Assembly: GCF_026153455.1 (NCBI RefSeq)
Contig: NZ_CP110629.1
Span: 1,116,001-1,180,000 of the forward strand
Origin: Marinimicrobium sp. C6131
GTDB lineage: Bacteria > Pseudomonadota > Gammaproteobacteria > Pseudomonadales > Cellvibrionaceae
Direction: 5' to 3'
Length of the DNA stretch: 64,000 nucleotides
The stretch's first letter is position 1. Each line of letters opens with the position of its first letter. This document shows positions 53,262-62,947 of this stretch, one piece after another. The translations under genes and the position numbers were made by a program. The notes under the pieces were generated by a model. The model saw nothing but the letters and a program-made list of their open reading frames with translations. It was not told where the DNA came from and did no database searches.

Positions 53262-54245
53262 ATGACCAACGATACTCATCCCGAATTTCGGTTTCGTCGG
53301 CTGCGGCGGACGGGCGCGCTGCGCGACATGGTTCGGGAGACCCGGCTTGAGGTCAGCGACCTGATATTGCCGCTGTTTGTCGAAGAAGGCATTGATCAAC
53401 CCGTCGAGATCGGCAGCATGCCCGGCGTGGTGCGTTACCCCGAAGCGCAGCTCGCCGACAAAGTGACCAGCGCCTGGAACAAAGGTATTCGGGCCGTCCT
53501 GCTGTTCGGCGTGTCCCGGCATAAAGACCCCGAAGGCTGCGACACCTGGAACCCCGAAGGCCTGATGGCGCGCATGATCCGCACCGTCAAAACCGCCCAA
53601 CCCGACATGTGCGTCATCAGCGACAACTGCTTCTGCGAGTATACCGATCACGGCCACTGCGGCGTGGTCCACGGAGACGATGTCGACAACGACGCGACCC
53701 TCAAAAACCTGCAGAAACAGGTCGTGGTGGCCGCCCAGGCCGGTGTCGACATGATCGCGCCCTCCGGCATGCAGGACGGCATGATCGCCGCCATCCGCGC
53801 CGCGCTGGATGCCTCCGGTTATGGCCATATTCCGGTCATGTCCTACTCCACCAAATTTGCCTCCGCCTTTTACGGCCCGTTCCGGGACGCCGTGGACAGC
53901 AACTTCAAGGGCACCCGCGCCAGTTACCAGATGGATCCCGCCAACCGCCGTGAGGCGCTGGCGGAATCCCTGCAGGACGAAGACGAAGGCGCCGATATTC
54001 TGATGGTCAAGCCGGGCATTGCCTATCTGGACGTGCTGGCCGACATCCGGGCCCACTCCGCCCGTCCTCTGGCGGTGTACCAGGTCAGTGGCGAGTACGC
54101 CATGATCAAGGCCGGTGCGGCGGCCGGTGTGATTGACGAGCGCGCGGTTGCGCTGGAAAGCCTGCTGGCGTTCAAACGCGCCGGCGCCGATCTGATCATT
54201 ACCTATTTTGCCGAAACCGTGGCCGACTGGCTGAACGAATCCTGA
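53262..54245 (+). CDS. hemB: Delta-aminolevulinic acid dehydratase (porphobilinogen synthase)
   Basis: A 327-residue HemB. The metal site DNCFCEYTDHGHCG keeps the three cysteines (C-x-C-x7-C) of zinc-type enzymes. The Schiff-base lysines are in MSYSTKFAS and LMVKPG. It joins two 5-aminolevulinate molecules to porphobilinogen in heme synthesis. It opens a series of closely spaced same-strand genes reaching to 62027. Confidence 0.96.
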   Translation: MTNDTHPEFRFRRLRRTGALRDMVRETRLEVSDLILPLFVEEGIDQPVEIGSMPGVVRYPEAQLADKVTSAWNKGIRAVLLFGVSRHKDPEGCDTWNPEGLMARMIRTVKTAQPDMCVISDNCFCEYTDHGHCGVVHGDDVDNDATLKNLQKQVVVAAQAGVDMIAPSGMQDGMIAAIRAALDASGYGHIPVMSYSTKFASAFYGPFRDAVDSNFKGTRASYQMDPANRREALAESLQDEDEGADILMVKPGIAYLDVLADIRAHSARPLAVYQVSGEYAMIKAGAAAGVIDERAVALESLLAFKRAGADLIITYFAETVADWLNES

Positions 54246-54252
54246 GGTTGTC

Positions 54253-54528
54253 ATGAAAGCGATTTTTGCCCTGATGGGCGCCAGTGTCCTGATGATTGTG
54301 GTCGGCGTGCTGCTGATCCTGAACCAACCCGAGCCGCAGCCGGAAGAACCGGCTCGGGACATCGGAGTGATTCCCGCCCCGGCGGAGCGGGACTCTGAGA
54401 TCCCGCAGATTGAAGTCAATGCCGAGCCGGGTACCGATACCTGGTGTGAACAGATGATGAATGTCCCCAACGCCGACTGGTCGCGGGAGGATTCCCAGAC
54501 CTTCGCCGACCAGTGCATCTACGATTAA
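54253..54528 (+). CDS. DUF3012-like small membrane-anchored protein
   Basis: A 91-residue protein with one N-terminal membrane helix (IFALMGASVLMIVVGVLLIL), a Pro/Glu-rich spacer and the DUF3012-type end TWCEQMMNVPNADWSREDSQTFADQC with two cysteines. Its function is unknown. It lies seven bases after hemB and seven before the jetA-like gene. Confidence 0.72.
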   Translation: MKAIFALMGASVLMIVVGVLLILNQPEPQPEEPARDIGVIPAPAERDSEIPQIEVNAEPGTDTWCEQMMNVPNADWSREDSQTFADQCIYD

Positions 54529-54535
54529 TCGCTGA

Positions 54536-56044
54536 ATGTTCTTCACCGACGAACGTCCCCATTTCTTCAATCCGCTGACCGGTAAGTACCGTGAAGTGGT
54601 GGCGGAGTGCCTGCGTCTGTTGTACCAGCGGCTGTACACCGATCTGCGTGACTACGGAGCGGGACTGAACCGGGAAGGGCTGCTGGATATCTTCAAGGAA
54701 GCCATTGCCCGCACGCCGGTTCTGGACAGTCGTGACGAGCCCGGTGACAGTGAGGGGCGTTTCAAAACCCAGCGGGAACTGGCGGGCTTTATCGTCAATC
54801 GACTGCTCGAAGCCGGTTGGCTGGAGCGGCGGGTGGACGATGCCAACCTGCAGAGCAGTTACGGTTTCTCCCGTATGGGGCGGCTGTTTACCCAGCCCTT
54901 CGCCGCCAACCAGCACAATGATTTTCGCACCCGGCATCGCAACACCCGCAATACCCGAAACAGTCTTCAGGCTTTTCTGGACCGTGGCGAAGTGCACGAT
55001 CTGTTGGACGCCTACGAATACTCCGAGCGGATCATCAGCGACTTCACCGATGTGATTGCCGAACTGGAAGAGCGTAAGCGGCAACTGGTCCGCGACGTGG
55101 AAGCCCGGCAACTGGTGCAGCAGGCCAGTGATGAATTTTTCGACTTCATGGAAAAAGTCTTCAAGCCCGATCTGGAAGTCCGGCTGTCCGCCGACAGCGT
55201 GGAAAAGTACCGTGACCAGGTGGCCCGGATCATCACCCGGATTCGACGCAAACGCAAATACGGCGAAGGTGATCCGGAGACCGCGGAAAAAGACTGGCGA
55301 GCGGTGATGGAACTGCGCCTGCGCGCTCTGCTACCCCAGCGGGTGGTGCCGGGCAGCTCACTGCTGGAGACCCTGCTCCAGACCATCGAAACGCGACTGA
55401 AGAACGCCTGCGATGTCATGTTGCCGGCGCTGCGCAAAGCTCTGAACACCTTCACCCAACGGGCCGACATCATCATTCGTCAGCTCAGCTACATTCACGC
55501 CCAGAGCGGGGATGGCGCCCTGGAACTGTGTCAGCTATTGGCCGCGCAACCTCGCGAGCGACAGGATGAACTCTTGCAGCGCCACGGAGAGGACTGGTCC
55601 GCACTGCACTTGCGCTATATCGATCCCGGTCAGCTGGTACTGCGTGAACGACGGTCCCGGGCTCCGATTCGCAGCGACCTGGACGATGATCGCCCTCTGG
55701 ACCGCGACGCCCAGAAACAGCTGTACATTCAACAGGCGTTGGAGCAGGCCTTTTCCCTCCAGGGGAAAGATGTTCGAGCCTATGTCCAGCAGGCATTGAA
55801 TGATCAAGGGCAGGTCAGTAGCGGCGCACTGACGGCGGTGAGTATACCGGAGCTGTTGAGCCTGGCGCGGGCCACGGAAGTGGGCGCGGCGGCCAATCTG
55901 TCGTCCGAGTTTGGCTTCCGGGTGCGACAGGATGAGGCCTGGTTGGCGGAGAGTCCGCGCATTACCGAGGGCGATTTCTTCTCTCGCCGCGACGAATACA
56001 TTATTGAACTGACCGAGGAAGCCAATGAGCCCTCTGACCGATAG
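54536..56044 (+). CDS. jetA: JetA/MksF-like kleisin subunit of an SMC complex
   Basis: A 502-residue protein whose start FFTDERPHFFNPLTGKYREVV and helical, charged body match the JetA family of Wadjet systems, the kleisin-like subunit (MksF in Mks condensins). It would bridge the two heads of the JetC/MksB ATPase. It overlaps the jetB-like gene by 20 bases. Family assignment is by pattern and by order with the next two genes. Confidence 0.85.
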   Translation: MFFTDERPHFFNPLTGKYREVVAECLRLLYQRLYTDLRDYGAGLNREGLLDIFKEAIARTPVLDSRDEPGDSEGRFKTQRELAGFIVNRLLEAGWLERRVDDANLQSSYGFSRMGRLFTQPFAANQHNDFRTRHRNTRNTRNSLQAFLDRGEVHDLLDAYEYSERIISDFTDVIAELEERKRQLVRDVEARQLVQQASDEFFDFMEKVFKPDLEVRLSADSVEKYRDQVARIITRIRRKRKYGEGDPETAEKDWRAVMELRLRALLPQRVVPGSSLLETLLQTIETRLKNACDVMLPALRKALNTFTQRADIIIRQLSYIHAQSGDGALELCQLLAAQPRERQDELLQRHGEDWSALHLRYIDPGQLVLRERRSRAPIRSDLDDDRPLDRDAQKQLYIQQALEQAFSLQGKDVRAYVQQALNDQGQVSSGALTAVSIPELLSLARATEVGAAANLSSEFGFRVRQDEAWLAESPRITEGDFFSRRDEYIIELTEEANEPSDR

Positions 56045-56738
56045 CCTGGAACGGGCCCTCGACACCCACAACCTGACACTCAAGGAGTGGCGGGAATTGA
56101 TTCAGCGACTGCTGGACTACGGCGTATTGTGTCGGGACGACAGTCAGGTGGAAGCTGAGTTGTACGATCGCTTTGAGCGTATTGAGGCGCTGGTGGATGA
56201 CTACCTGAGCCTGATGGGGGTTCGTCTGCAACACGACACGCGCTTTCAGTTTGTCCGCCTGATTCCCCCCGGTGCGCGGGTACCGGGTCTCGAAGATGAA
56301 AGTGACGAGCCGTTCAACGGCGGCTTCCGCACACGACTGAATCAGGCGGAAATTGCGCTGGTGCTGATTTTGCGCGCGGAATATGACAAGGCGGTGCGCG
56401 AAGGCGTGATTGACGAGCAGGGCTGCGCGACGCTGTCCCTGGAAGCGGTGGCGCTGGCCAGCAAGAACCTTCTGCAACGCAGCCTGCCCGAAGCCCTGGC
56501 GGAGCGCCGTCAGTTGTTCCGCCGGTTACGTCAGTTGCGGCTGATTCATTACGCCCAGGAGGCGGATCTGGAACAGACGGACAGCTGGGTCAAGGTGCGG
56601 CCATTGATTGTGAACCTGGTGAACAATGAATGGCTGGATAACCTGAGGCAGGATATCGAAGCCGAAGCACCGACCGAGGATGAGGCCGGTGAAGCAGAAC
56701 CGGAAGGTGCATCGATATTTTCCGGGGAGCGGACCTGA
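56025..56738 (+). CDS. jetB: JetB/MksE-like subunit (DUF4194)
   Basis: A 237-residue protein of the DUF4194/MksE type: winged-helix kite-like subunit with FVRLIPPGARVPG, TRLNQAEIALVLILRAEYDKAV and LFRRLRQLRLIHYAQEADL. It binds JetA and the DNA in known complexes. It ends in an acidic tail, three bases before jetC. Confidence 0.87.
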   Translation: MSPLTDSLERALDTHNLTLKEWRELIQRLLDYGVLCRDDSQVEAELYDRFERIEALVDDYLSLMGVRLQHDTRFQFVRLIPPGARVPGLEDESDEPFNGGFRTRLNQAEIALVLILRAEYDKAVREGVIDEQGCATLSLEAVALASKNLLQRSLPEALAERRQLFRRLRQLRLIHYAQEADLEQTDSWVKVRPLIVNLVNNEWLDNLRQDIEAEAPTEDEAGEAEPEGASIFSGERT

Positions 56739-56741
56739 TTT

Positions 56742-59700
56742 ATGTATCTGAAAAAATTCATCTACATCCACTGGGGCAACATCCCCAACACCGAATGTGA
56801 ATTCGGCCCGATCAACCTCTTTTCCGGGGGGAATGGTTCGGGCAAAACCACCGCGGCGGATGCCATCCAGACCATCATGACCGCCGCTCACGACAACCTG
56901 TTCCACTTCAACCCCGGACAGGATGAAGCCAGCCAGCGCGGGCGGGGTGGCAAGCAGGTGCGCACGCTCGCCTCCTACGTACTCGGCTGCGATGACGGTG
57001 CCTACGCCCGGCCCGAGGGCTGTGATGGCTATCTTGGCGCCGTGTTTTACCCCACGCCAGGGGAGACCAGCGAACCGTTTACCGCCCTGATCGGGATGCG
57101 CGCCCACCTTGAAGGTGCGGGCCAGCAACGGGTGGCGCGCTTGGACGAACTGCAATTCCTGTTATTGCCCGGTGTGCAGATTGGCTTGTCAGACCTGTTG
57201 AAAAGCGATACCGGTGGCCGCTATGTACTGCCTCTGGATCGGGCTTACGCTCTATTGCGCAAACAGTTTGGTCCGGAGTCCGTGGAGAAGTACGATAAGA
57301 AAAAAGCCTATCTGGGTCGACTATACGGCCTGATTCGGGATCGGCAGGATGCCGTTTCCGAGCGAGAGGCCATCAATGCCGCCCGGGCGTTTTCCCGCTT
57401 TATGGCCTATAAACCCATCAAGGGCATTGATGAGTTTGTCGCCAATGAAGTACTGGAGCCCCGGGATCTGGGGGAGGCGATTCGCTCGGTTTCCTCAATG
57501 CTCAAACGCATTCACGGTATGGAGTCAGACGCCCGCCAGTTGCGCGAAGCGATCGAGCGACTCAATCAGGGACGCCTTACCGCCGGCGGGTTTATCGAAC
57601 AATGGCTCGACTGGCAACTGCTCCACTACGGTCTGGCCCGACGTCGATACAGTGACTGCCAGAACCGTTATCTCGCGGAAAAACGCAAACAGCAGAGCCA
57701 GCGGGAAGCGGTGGAGGCCAACCGCCAGGCCATTGAACTGAGTGAGCAGCGCCGCGACGACCTGCAACAACAGTTGCTGGATCTGAACACCCGCCGTCTC
57801 GGGATTCCCGGGCTGCGGGAAAAAGACCAACTTGCCCAGGAACGTAAAGCCGAAGAACAGCGACTGCACGCGACGGTGCCAACGCTGCTTGAGCAGTTGC
57901 AAAGGGTCGACCGCAACCGTGAGAACGCCAAGGTGCTGCACGACGGATTGCGCCGGACATCCCTGTCACTGGTGCTACCCGAACTGGCCGATAAATCCCG
58001 TAACGCCCGACTGAAAGCGATTGCCGAGGATGACGCCCGGCTGGACGCCCATGAGCTGCTCAACCGGGACTGGATCGACATCAGCCCGCTGGAATCCCGT
58101 CTGGATCAGGCGTTGTCTCAGCAACAACAGCACCGCCAGTGGTGGGCGGACTGGTTTGAGAGCGACGAGGGCGTGCCCAACCTGCGGGATCGTCTGGCAC
58201 GCGAGTGTGACAAGCGCCAGCAGGCCTGCGACCAGGTACAGGCGCGGGTGGAGCGCCTGGGACGGGAAATGGGGGCACTGGAAGCTCGGGAGGTCAGTTA
58301 CCCGCCCTACGTGCAACAGGCGCTGGCGGAGCTGCACAAACAGCTGCCGGAAGCCGATGCCCGGGTGCTGTGCGATCAGGTGGAAGTGACCGACCCGGAG
58401 TGGCAGTCCGCCATTGAGGGCTACCTCGGCGGCGCCCGTTTCGGGTTGATTGTGGATCCGGACTATGAGGCGGATGCCATCCGACTGGTCCGTTCCCTGA
58501 ACGGCCCCGGTCAAAAAGCGCGCGTGATTCAGGGTCACAAGGCCCGGCGGGATAATGAAAAGCTGGGTGCTTTGCCCCAGGGCAGTGTGGTGGAAGTGAT
58601 GCAATTCAATCACGACACCGCCGAGCAATACCTGAAGGCGAGCTACGGCTCAGTGCAGCGGGTGCCGGATGCGGATACGCTGCGCAATACCCGACGGGGG
58701 GTCACACGGGACTGCCTCGGCTCCGGGAATTATTCCCTGTTCCGCTGCGATATTGCCGACAGCGATCTGGTGTTCGGCCAGAGCGCCCGTGAGCGGGCGT
58801 TGGCCGCCCGCCGTCGGGAGCATGAGGCGCTGACCCGCGAGTGGCAGGCAAGCCGTGACCTGGCTGACGAAGCCCGGCAACTGCTCGCCGCAGTGGACCG
58901 GCTGAGTGTGCCGGAACACGGCAACTGCCTGCAAACCCTGCTCAGCGCCCAGCGTCGCCTGCAGTCCCTGGAGCAACAGGCCGAGCAGCTCGACCTGAGC
59001 GCCGGTGAGGCCCTGGAAGAGGAGCTCCAGGCGTTGAAGGGCCGGGTGGATGAACAGGCCGCCCAGGCGCGTGCGCTGAACGAAGAGCGCGCCAATCTGC
59101 TGGCGGAATTGAAAAATATCGACAGTCGCTGCCAGACGCTGGATCGGGATCAGGACCAGACCCTCGCGGTGGTTGAGCAGTGTGAGCAGAGCCTGGAGGG
59201 CCTTGATACACTGACGCCGGGTTTTGATGCCGAAGCGCGACTGGCCGAAGTCGACGACGACCTGCGCGAAGCGCGTTACTACGAAGCCCGCCTCGCGGAT
59301 GTGCAGGGCGAGCTGAAAAGCGCACTGCATAAACTCCAACAGAGTGTGTTGCAGCACAACCAGCAGTGCCGCCCGGCGGATGCCTTTGCCCTGGAGCTGG
59401 ATTTCAGTGACGAGTTTGGACGGGAAAACTTCGCCCGGATCTGCCAGTTACGCCGCCAGTTCGACAGCCTGTACAACCGGGATAAAAACCACATCCTGGC
59501 CCAGCGCCACAGCGAACTGCAGTCCCTGCGGGACAGCTTCAACAACGCCTTTGTGACCAACCTCTGTCACTCGATCTACCAGGCCATCAACGATGGCAAG
59601 CGGGTTCTGGAGGATCTGAACCGGGAGCTGGAGCACCATCGTTTCGGGGCGGACCGGGAGCGGTTCCGGTTTGATTGGCAGTGGGTGCCGGAGTTCAAGG

Positions 59701-60365
59701 AATACTGGCAGTTTTTCAAGGCGATCATCGATAATCCGAGTCTCGGCGATGGCGCGACCCTGTTCGATATCGAGCTTGAACCCAGGCACCAGAAGGTGCG
59801 CGAGCGCCTGATGTCCATGCTGCTGGATGACGACGAACAGAAGGCACTGAGAGAGCTGGAACGGATCGCCGACTACCGGAATTACCGTCGCTATGAAATT
59901 TACAAGGAACCGGAAGGCAAACAACCCATCGCCCTGAGCCAGTACGGTACCGGTTCCGGTGGCCAACTGGAGACGCCGGCGTATATTATTCGCAGCGCGG
60001 CCATTACCTCGGCGTTCCGGTTTGGCGAGGGTAACAGTCATTTGCGGATGGTACTGGTGGATGAAGCTTTCTCCAAGATGGATGAGCACCGCTCTCGGGA
60101 GGTGATTCACTACCTGACCGAAAGCCTGGGGCTGCAGCTGTTGTTCATCATGCCCAGCAGTAAGTCCGGGCCGTTCCTGGAGCTGATTTCCAATCAGTTT
60201 GTGTTCAGCAAGTGTGCCACGCGCGAGCGGGTGGGGGAGCTGCAGACCCGGGTGGTTCTGGATCGTCAGGAGTGCGATCGGGAACGGATTCAGGCGTTGA
60301 TGGCGAACCACCGCCAGACCATACGCCAGCAGGCGGAGCTGGATTTTCTGGAAGAAGTCGAATGA
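56742..60365 (+). CDS. jetC: JetC/MksB-like SMC ATPase
   Basis: A 1207-residue SMC-like ATPase. Walker A reads FSGGNGSGKTTAADAIQ (K35), two coiled-coil stretches flank a hinge near residues 545-650, the signature SGGQLETPAYIIRSAAI is near residue 1070 and Walker B VLVDEAFSKMDEHRS near 1105. In Wadjet systems the JetABC motor extrudes DNA loops and the JetD nuclease cuts small circles; in Mks systems it organises the chromosome. No jetD gene is found within this window. Confidence 0.88.
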   Translation: MYLKKFIYIHWGNIPNTECEFGPINLFSGGNGSGKTTAADAIQTIMTAAHDNLFHFNPGQDEASQRGRGGKQVRTLASYVLGCDDGAYARPEGCDGYLGAVFYPTPGETSEPFTALIGMRAHLEGAGQQRVARLDELQFLLLPGVQIGLSDLLKSDTGGRYVLPLDRAYALLRKQFGPESVEKYDKKKAYLGRLYGLIRDRQDAVSEREAINAARAFSRFMAYKPIKGIDEFVANEVLEPRDLGEAIRSVSSMLKRIHGMESDARQLREAIERLNQGRLTAGGFIEQWLDWQLLHYGLARRRYSDCQNRYLAEKRKQQSQREAVEANRQAIELSEQRRDDLQQQLLDLNTRRLGIPGLREKDQLAQERKAEEQRLHATVPTLLEQLQRVDRNRENAKVLHDGLRRTSLSLVLPELADKSRNARLKAIAEDDARLDAHELLNRDWIDISPLESRLDQALSQQQQHRQWWADWFESDEGVPNLRDRLARECDKRQQACDQVQARVERLGREMGALEAREVSYPPYVQQALAELHKQLPEADARVLCDQVEVTDPEWQSAIEGYLGGARFGLIVDPDYEADAIRLVRSLNGPGQKARVIQGHKARRDNEKLGALPQGSVVEVMQFNHDTAEQYLKASYGSVQRVPDADTLRNTRRGVTRDCLGSGNYSLFRCDIADSDLVFGQSARERALAARRREHEALTREWQASRDLADEARQLLAAVDRLSVPEHGNCLQTLLSAQRRLQSLEQQAEQLDLSAGEALEEELQALKGRVDEQAAQARALNEERANLLAELKNIDSRCQTLDRDQDQTLAVVEQCEQSLEGLDTLTPGFDAEARLAEVDDDLREARYYEARLADVQGELKSALHKLQQSVLQHNQQCRPADAFALELDFSDEFGRENFARICQLRRQFDSLYNRDKNHILAQRHSELQSLRDSFNNAFVTNLCHSIYQAINDGKRVLEDLNRELEHHRFGADRERFRFDWQWVPEFKEYWQFFKAIIDNPSLGDGATLFDIELEPRHQKVRERLMSMLLDDDEQKALRELERIADYRNYRRYEIYKEPEGKQPIALSQYGTGSGGQLETPAYIIRSAAITSAFRFGEGNSHLRMVLVDEAFSKMDEHRSREVIHYLTESLGLQLLFIMPSSKSGPFLELISNQFVFSKCATRERVGELQTRVVLDRQECDRERIQALMANHRQTIRQQAELDFLEEVE

Positions 60366-61174
60366 TATCAAACGATACGTTGCAATCCCGGTTCAACCAA
60401 CTGCGCACCAACAAGGCCTTCGAGCTGTTTGTGGTGGGTATCATCATCTTCTCGGCCCTGGTTATCGGGGCCAAGACCTATGACATTCCTCCGCTGATCT
60501 CCAATGCGATTGTCATTACCGACTGGTTCATCACCGTCTTCTTTCTGGTGGAAATCACCATTCGCTTTCTGGGCGAGCCCAGGAAACGGGATTTTTTCAA
60601 GTCCGGCTGGAACCTGTTTGATACCACCATCGTCGTGGTCAGCCTGATTCCCATTGAAGACAGCGAGCTGGCGCTGGTGGGACGTCTGGTGCGGGTATTC
60701 CGGGTGCTGCGCATGGTGTCCATCATTCCGGAGCTGCGCACGCTGCTGATCTCCCTGCTGCGAGCCTTACCCCAGCTCGGTTATGTGGCGTTGATGATGT
60801 TTATCATCTTCTATATCTACGCCGCCATTGGCGGCATGTTTTTCGCCAGTGTCAATGAGACGCTGTGGGGTGATATCGCCATCAGTATGTTGACCCTGTT
60901 CCGGATCATGACGTTTGAGGACTGGACCGATGTGATGTATGAAACCATGACGGATTATCCGTTCAGTTGGGTGTTCTATGTGACTTTCATCTTCCTGTCG
61001 GCCTTCGCGTTTCTCAACATGATTATCGGGATTGTCGTCAACGTGCTGGACGAACAGCACCGCAAAGAACGTCAGGAAGAGGGCGAGCCGACCTTGCGAG
61101 AGCTGCAGAATGAGCTGCGCGAGCTGAAGGAACTGGTGCGCCAGTCGAACCGAACCCGAACACCTCAGGAGTAA
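60362..61174 (+). CDS. Bacterial voltage-gated sodium channel-like protein
   Basis: A 270-residue six-helix ion channel. The S4 sensor has arginines every third residue (R108, R111, R114, R117 in GRLVRVFRVLRMVS). The selectivity filter reads TFEDWTD (184-190), close to the TLESWS/TLEDWT filters of bacterial sodium channels. A C-terminal coiled coil (LRELQNELRELKELVRQ) fits the family's tetramer bundle. The ATG at 60362 overlaps the jetC stop (ATGA); the open frame further upstream lies inside jetC. Confidence 0.9.
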   Translation: MISNDTLQSRFNQLRTNKAFELFVVGIIIFSALVIGAKTYDIPPLISNAIVITDWFITVFFLVEITIRFLGEPRKRDFFKSGWNLFDTTIVVVSLIPIEDSELALVGRLVRVFRVLRMVSIIPELRTLLISLLRALPQLGYVALMMFIIFYIYAAIGGMFFASVNETLWGDIAISMLTLFRIMTFEDWTDVMYETMTDYPFSWVFYVTFIFLSAFAFLNMIIGIVVNVLDEQHRKERQEEGEPTLRELQNELRELKELVRQSNRTRTPQE

Positions 61175-61178
61175 CATC

Positions 61179-62027
61179 ATGACCACGATGGATTCCATTA
61201 TTGACCGGCTGGATCAACTGCTGGATCGGGTAGAGGGATTGCTGCCACCAGAAAGTCCGCCCATCGACTGGACCGCCGAGGCGTTTCGTTGGCGGACTGT
61301 CAACGGTCGGGGATTTCTGCAAGCGGTGCGCCACCCGCATCGAGTGGCGTTGGAGGCGTTACAGAATATTGATGCGCACAAGGAAACACTGGTGCGCAAC
61401 ACCCGGCGCTTTCTGGAAGGGAAGCCGGCCAACAATGTCCTGCTTACCGGTGCCCGCGGAACCGGCAAGTCCACTCTGATCAAGGGGGTCTGGAATACCT
61501 TTTCCAACCAGGGTCTGAAACTGGTGGAGGTGGATAAGACGGACCTGCCCAATCTGACCGATATCCTGGTACTGCTGGAAGAACGCCCGGAGCACTTTAT
61601 TGTGTTCTGCGACGACCTGTCTTTTGAGGAAGGAGATGCCAGCTACAAAGCCCTGAAGTCCGCACTGGATGGTTCCATTGCATCCCCGGCGGACAACATT
61701 GTGTTTTACGCCACGTCCAATCGACGTCACCTGTTGCCCCAGACCATGCGGGACAACCTCGATGTCAGCTATGAGGAAGGGGAGCTTCGCCCGAGTGACA
61801 GTATCGAGGAGAAAACCTCACTGTCGGACCGGTTCGGTTTGTGGTTGAGCTTCTACCCGTTCAGTCAGAACGAGTACCTCGCGGCAGCCCGCTATTGGGT
61901 GGAAGCGCTTGGTGGGCAATGGAGCGATGAGGTGGAGGCAGAAGCCTTATTGTGGCACCGGACCCGGGGCGCCCGCAGTGGCCGCGTTGCCTGGCAGTTC
62001 GCCCGGGACCATGTCGATCCCGCCTGA
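61179..62027 (+). CDS. DUF815 AAA-type ATPase
   Basis: A 282-residue ATPase with Walker A LLTGARGTGKSTLIKG, Walker B FIVFCDDLSFEEGD and the NIVFYATSNRRHLLP sensor-1 segment. This is the DUF815 family, related to DnaA/DnaC-type AAA proteins and of unknown function. A second ATG lies at 61188. It follows the channel gene by four bases and closes the run of closely spaced genes. Confidence 0.88.
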   Translation: MTTMDSIIDRLDQLLDRVEGLLPPESPPIDWTAEAFRWRTVNGRGFLQAVRHPHRVALEALQNIDAHKETLVRNTRRFLEGKPANNVLLTGARGTGKSTLIKGVWNTFSNQGLKLVEVDKTDLPNLTDILVLLEERPEHFIVFCDDLSFEEGDASYKALKSALDGSIASPADNIVFYATSNRRHLLPQTMRDNLDVSYEEGELRPSDSIEEKTSLSDRFGLWLSFYPFSQNEYLAAARYWVEALGGQWSDEVEAEALLWHRTRGARSGRVAWQFARDHVDPA

Positions 62028-62146
62028 GCGGGGCTCGAACGAGTCTCGTTACAAACTGTTAACAGCCCTCTACAAAAGGTTACAGATTCAAGACAGGGGC
62101 TTTGCTAAAGTGGCGGTATATAATGACTCACTCTAAGGAATCTTTC

Positions 62147-62938
62147 ATGCTTAAGCCACTTGTTGCCGCTGCTGCTCTGGCATCGACCGCTGCGCTCTCC
62201 AGCTCACCCGCGCTGGCCACCATTGTTGAATTTGAAACGGTACTCGGTAACGTCCAGGTCAATCTTTACGATGAGACCACCCCGGAGACTGTCGACAACT
62301 TCTTGTCCTATGTGGAATCGGGTGCTTACGACAATACGTTTTTTCATCGACTGGTCCCCGAGTTTATCCTTCAGGGCGGCGGTTTTCTGTATATCGAAGA
62401 CAGCGGTGATGTAGAAAGCATTGAGACCGATGATCCGGTGGTCAATGAGCCCGAGTGGTCCAACCGCCAGGGCACCATTGCGATGGCCAAGTTGGGCAAT
62501 GACCCGAACAGTGCAACCTCGCAGTGGTTCTTCAATCTGGAAAACAATCACGAAAACCTGGACGTACAGAACGGCGGTTTTACGGTCTTTGGGGAAGTGA
62601 TCAGTGGTATGTCCGTCCTTGAAGACATTGCGGAACTGCCGCGGTTCAACCTGCAAGGTGCGTTCACCAATTTACCCCTGCGCAATTATGGGGAAGAGGA
62701 ACTGGAAAACGATGTGGAGGTGGATTCCACCCACCTGGTGACGCTGCTGTCGGTACGGGTGATTGATGATGCGGAAAACTCGGCGGCGGATCTCGATCCG
62801 GTTCCCAATACGCTGATCGATACAGTGGACGACAAAGACTCCGGTGGCAGTTCCGGTGGTGCCATGGGGTGGTTGATGCTTGTGTTTGGGTTAGTGGGCC
62901 TGCGGAAAGCTTTGGGTGCGAAATCGCGTCGGCAGTGA
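62147..62938 (+). CDS. Exported cyclophilin-type peptidyl-prolyl isomerase with GlyGly-CTERM tail
   Basis: A 263-residue protein with a signal peptide (to about residue 24, ALA-TIVEF), a cyclophilin domain (TVDNFLSYVESGAYDNTFFHRLVPEFILQGGGF, GTIAMAKLGNDPNSATSQWFF) and a C-terminal GGSSGGAMGWLMLVFGLVGLRK followed by basic residues. The tail fits the GlyGly-CTERM signal that rhombosortase cleaves on the way to the cell surface. The ATG at 62147 gives the complete signal peptide. Confidence 0.88.
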   Translation: MLKPLVAAAALASTAALSSSPALATIVEFETVLGNVQVNLYDETTPETVDNFLSYVESGAYDNTFFHRLVPEFILQGGGFLYIEDSGDVESIETDDPVVNEPEWSNRQGTIAMAKLGNDPNSATSQWFFNLENNHENLDVQNGGFTVFGEVISGMSVLEDIAELPRFNLQGAFTNLPLRNYGEEELENDVEVDSTHLVTLLSVRVIDDAENSAADLDPVPNTLIDTVDDKDSGGSSGGAMGWLMLVFGLVGLRKALGAKSRRQ

Positions 62939-62947
62939 GTTGCATGC

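Noticed and set aside
61179..62027. DUF815 ATPase considered as the missing JetD nuclease
   Set aside because: It has Walker A and B motifs of an AAA ATPase and none of the toprim-like nuclease features expected of JetD.
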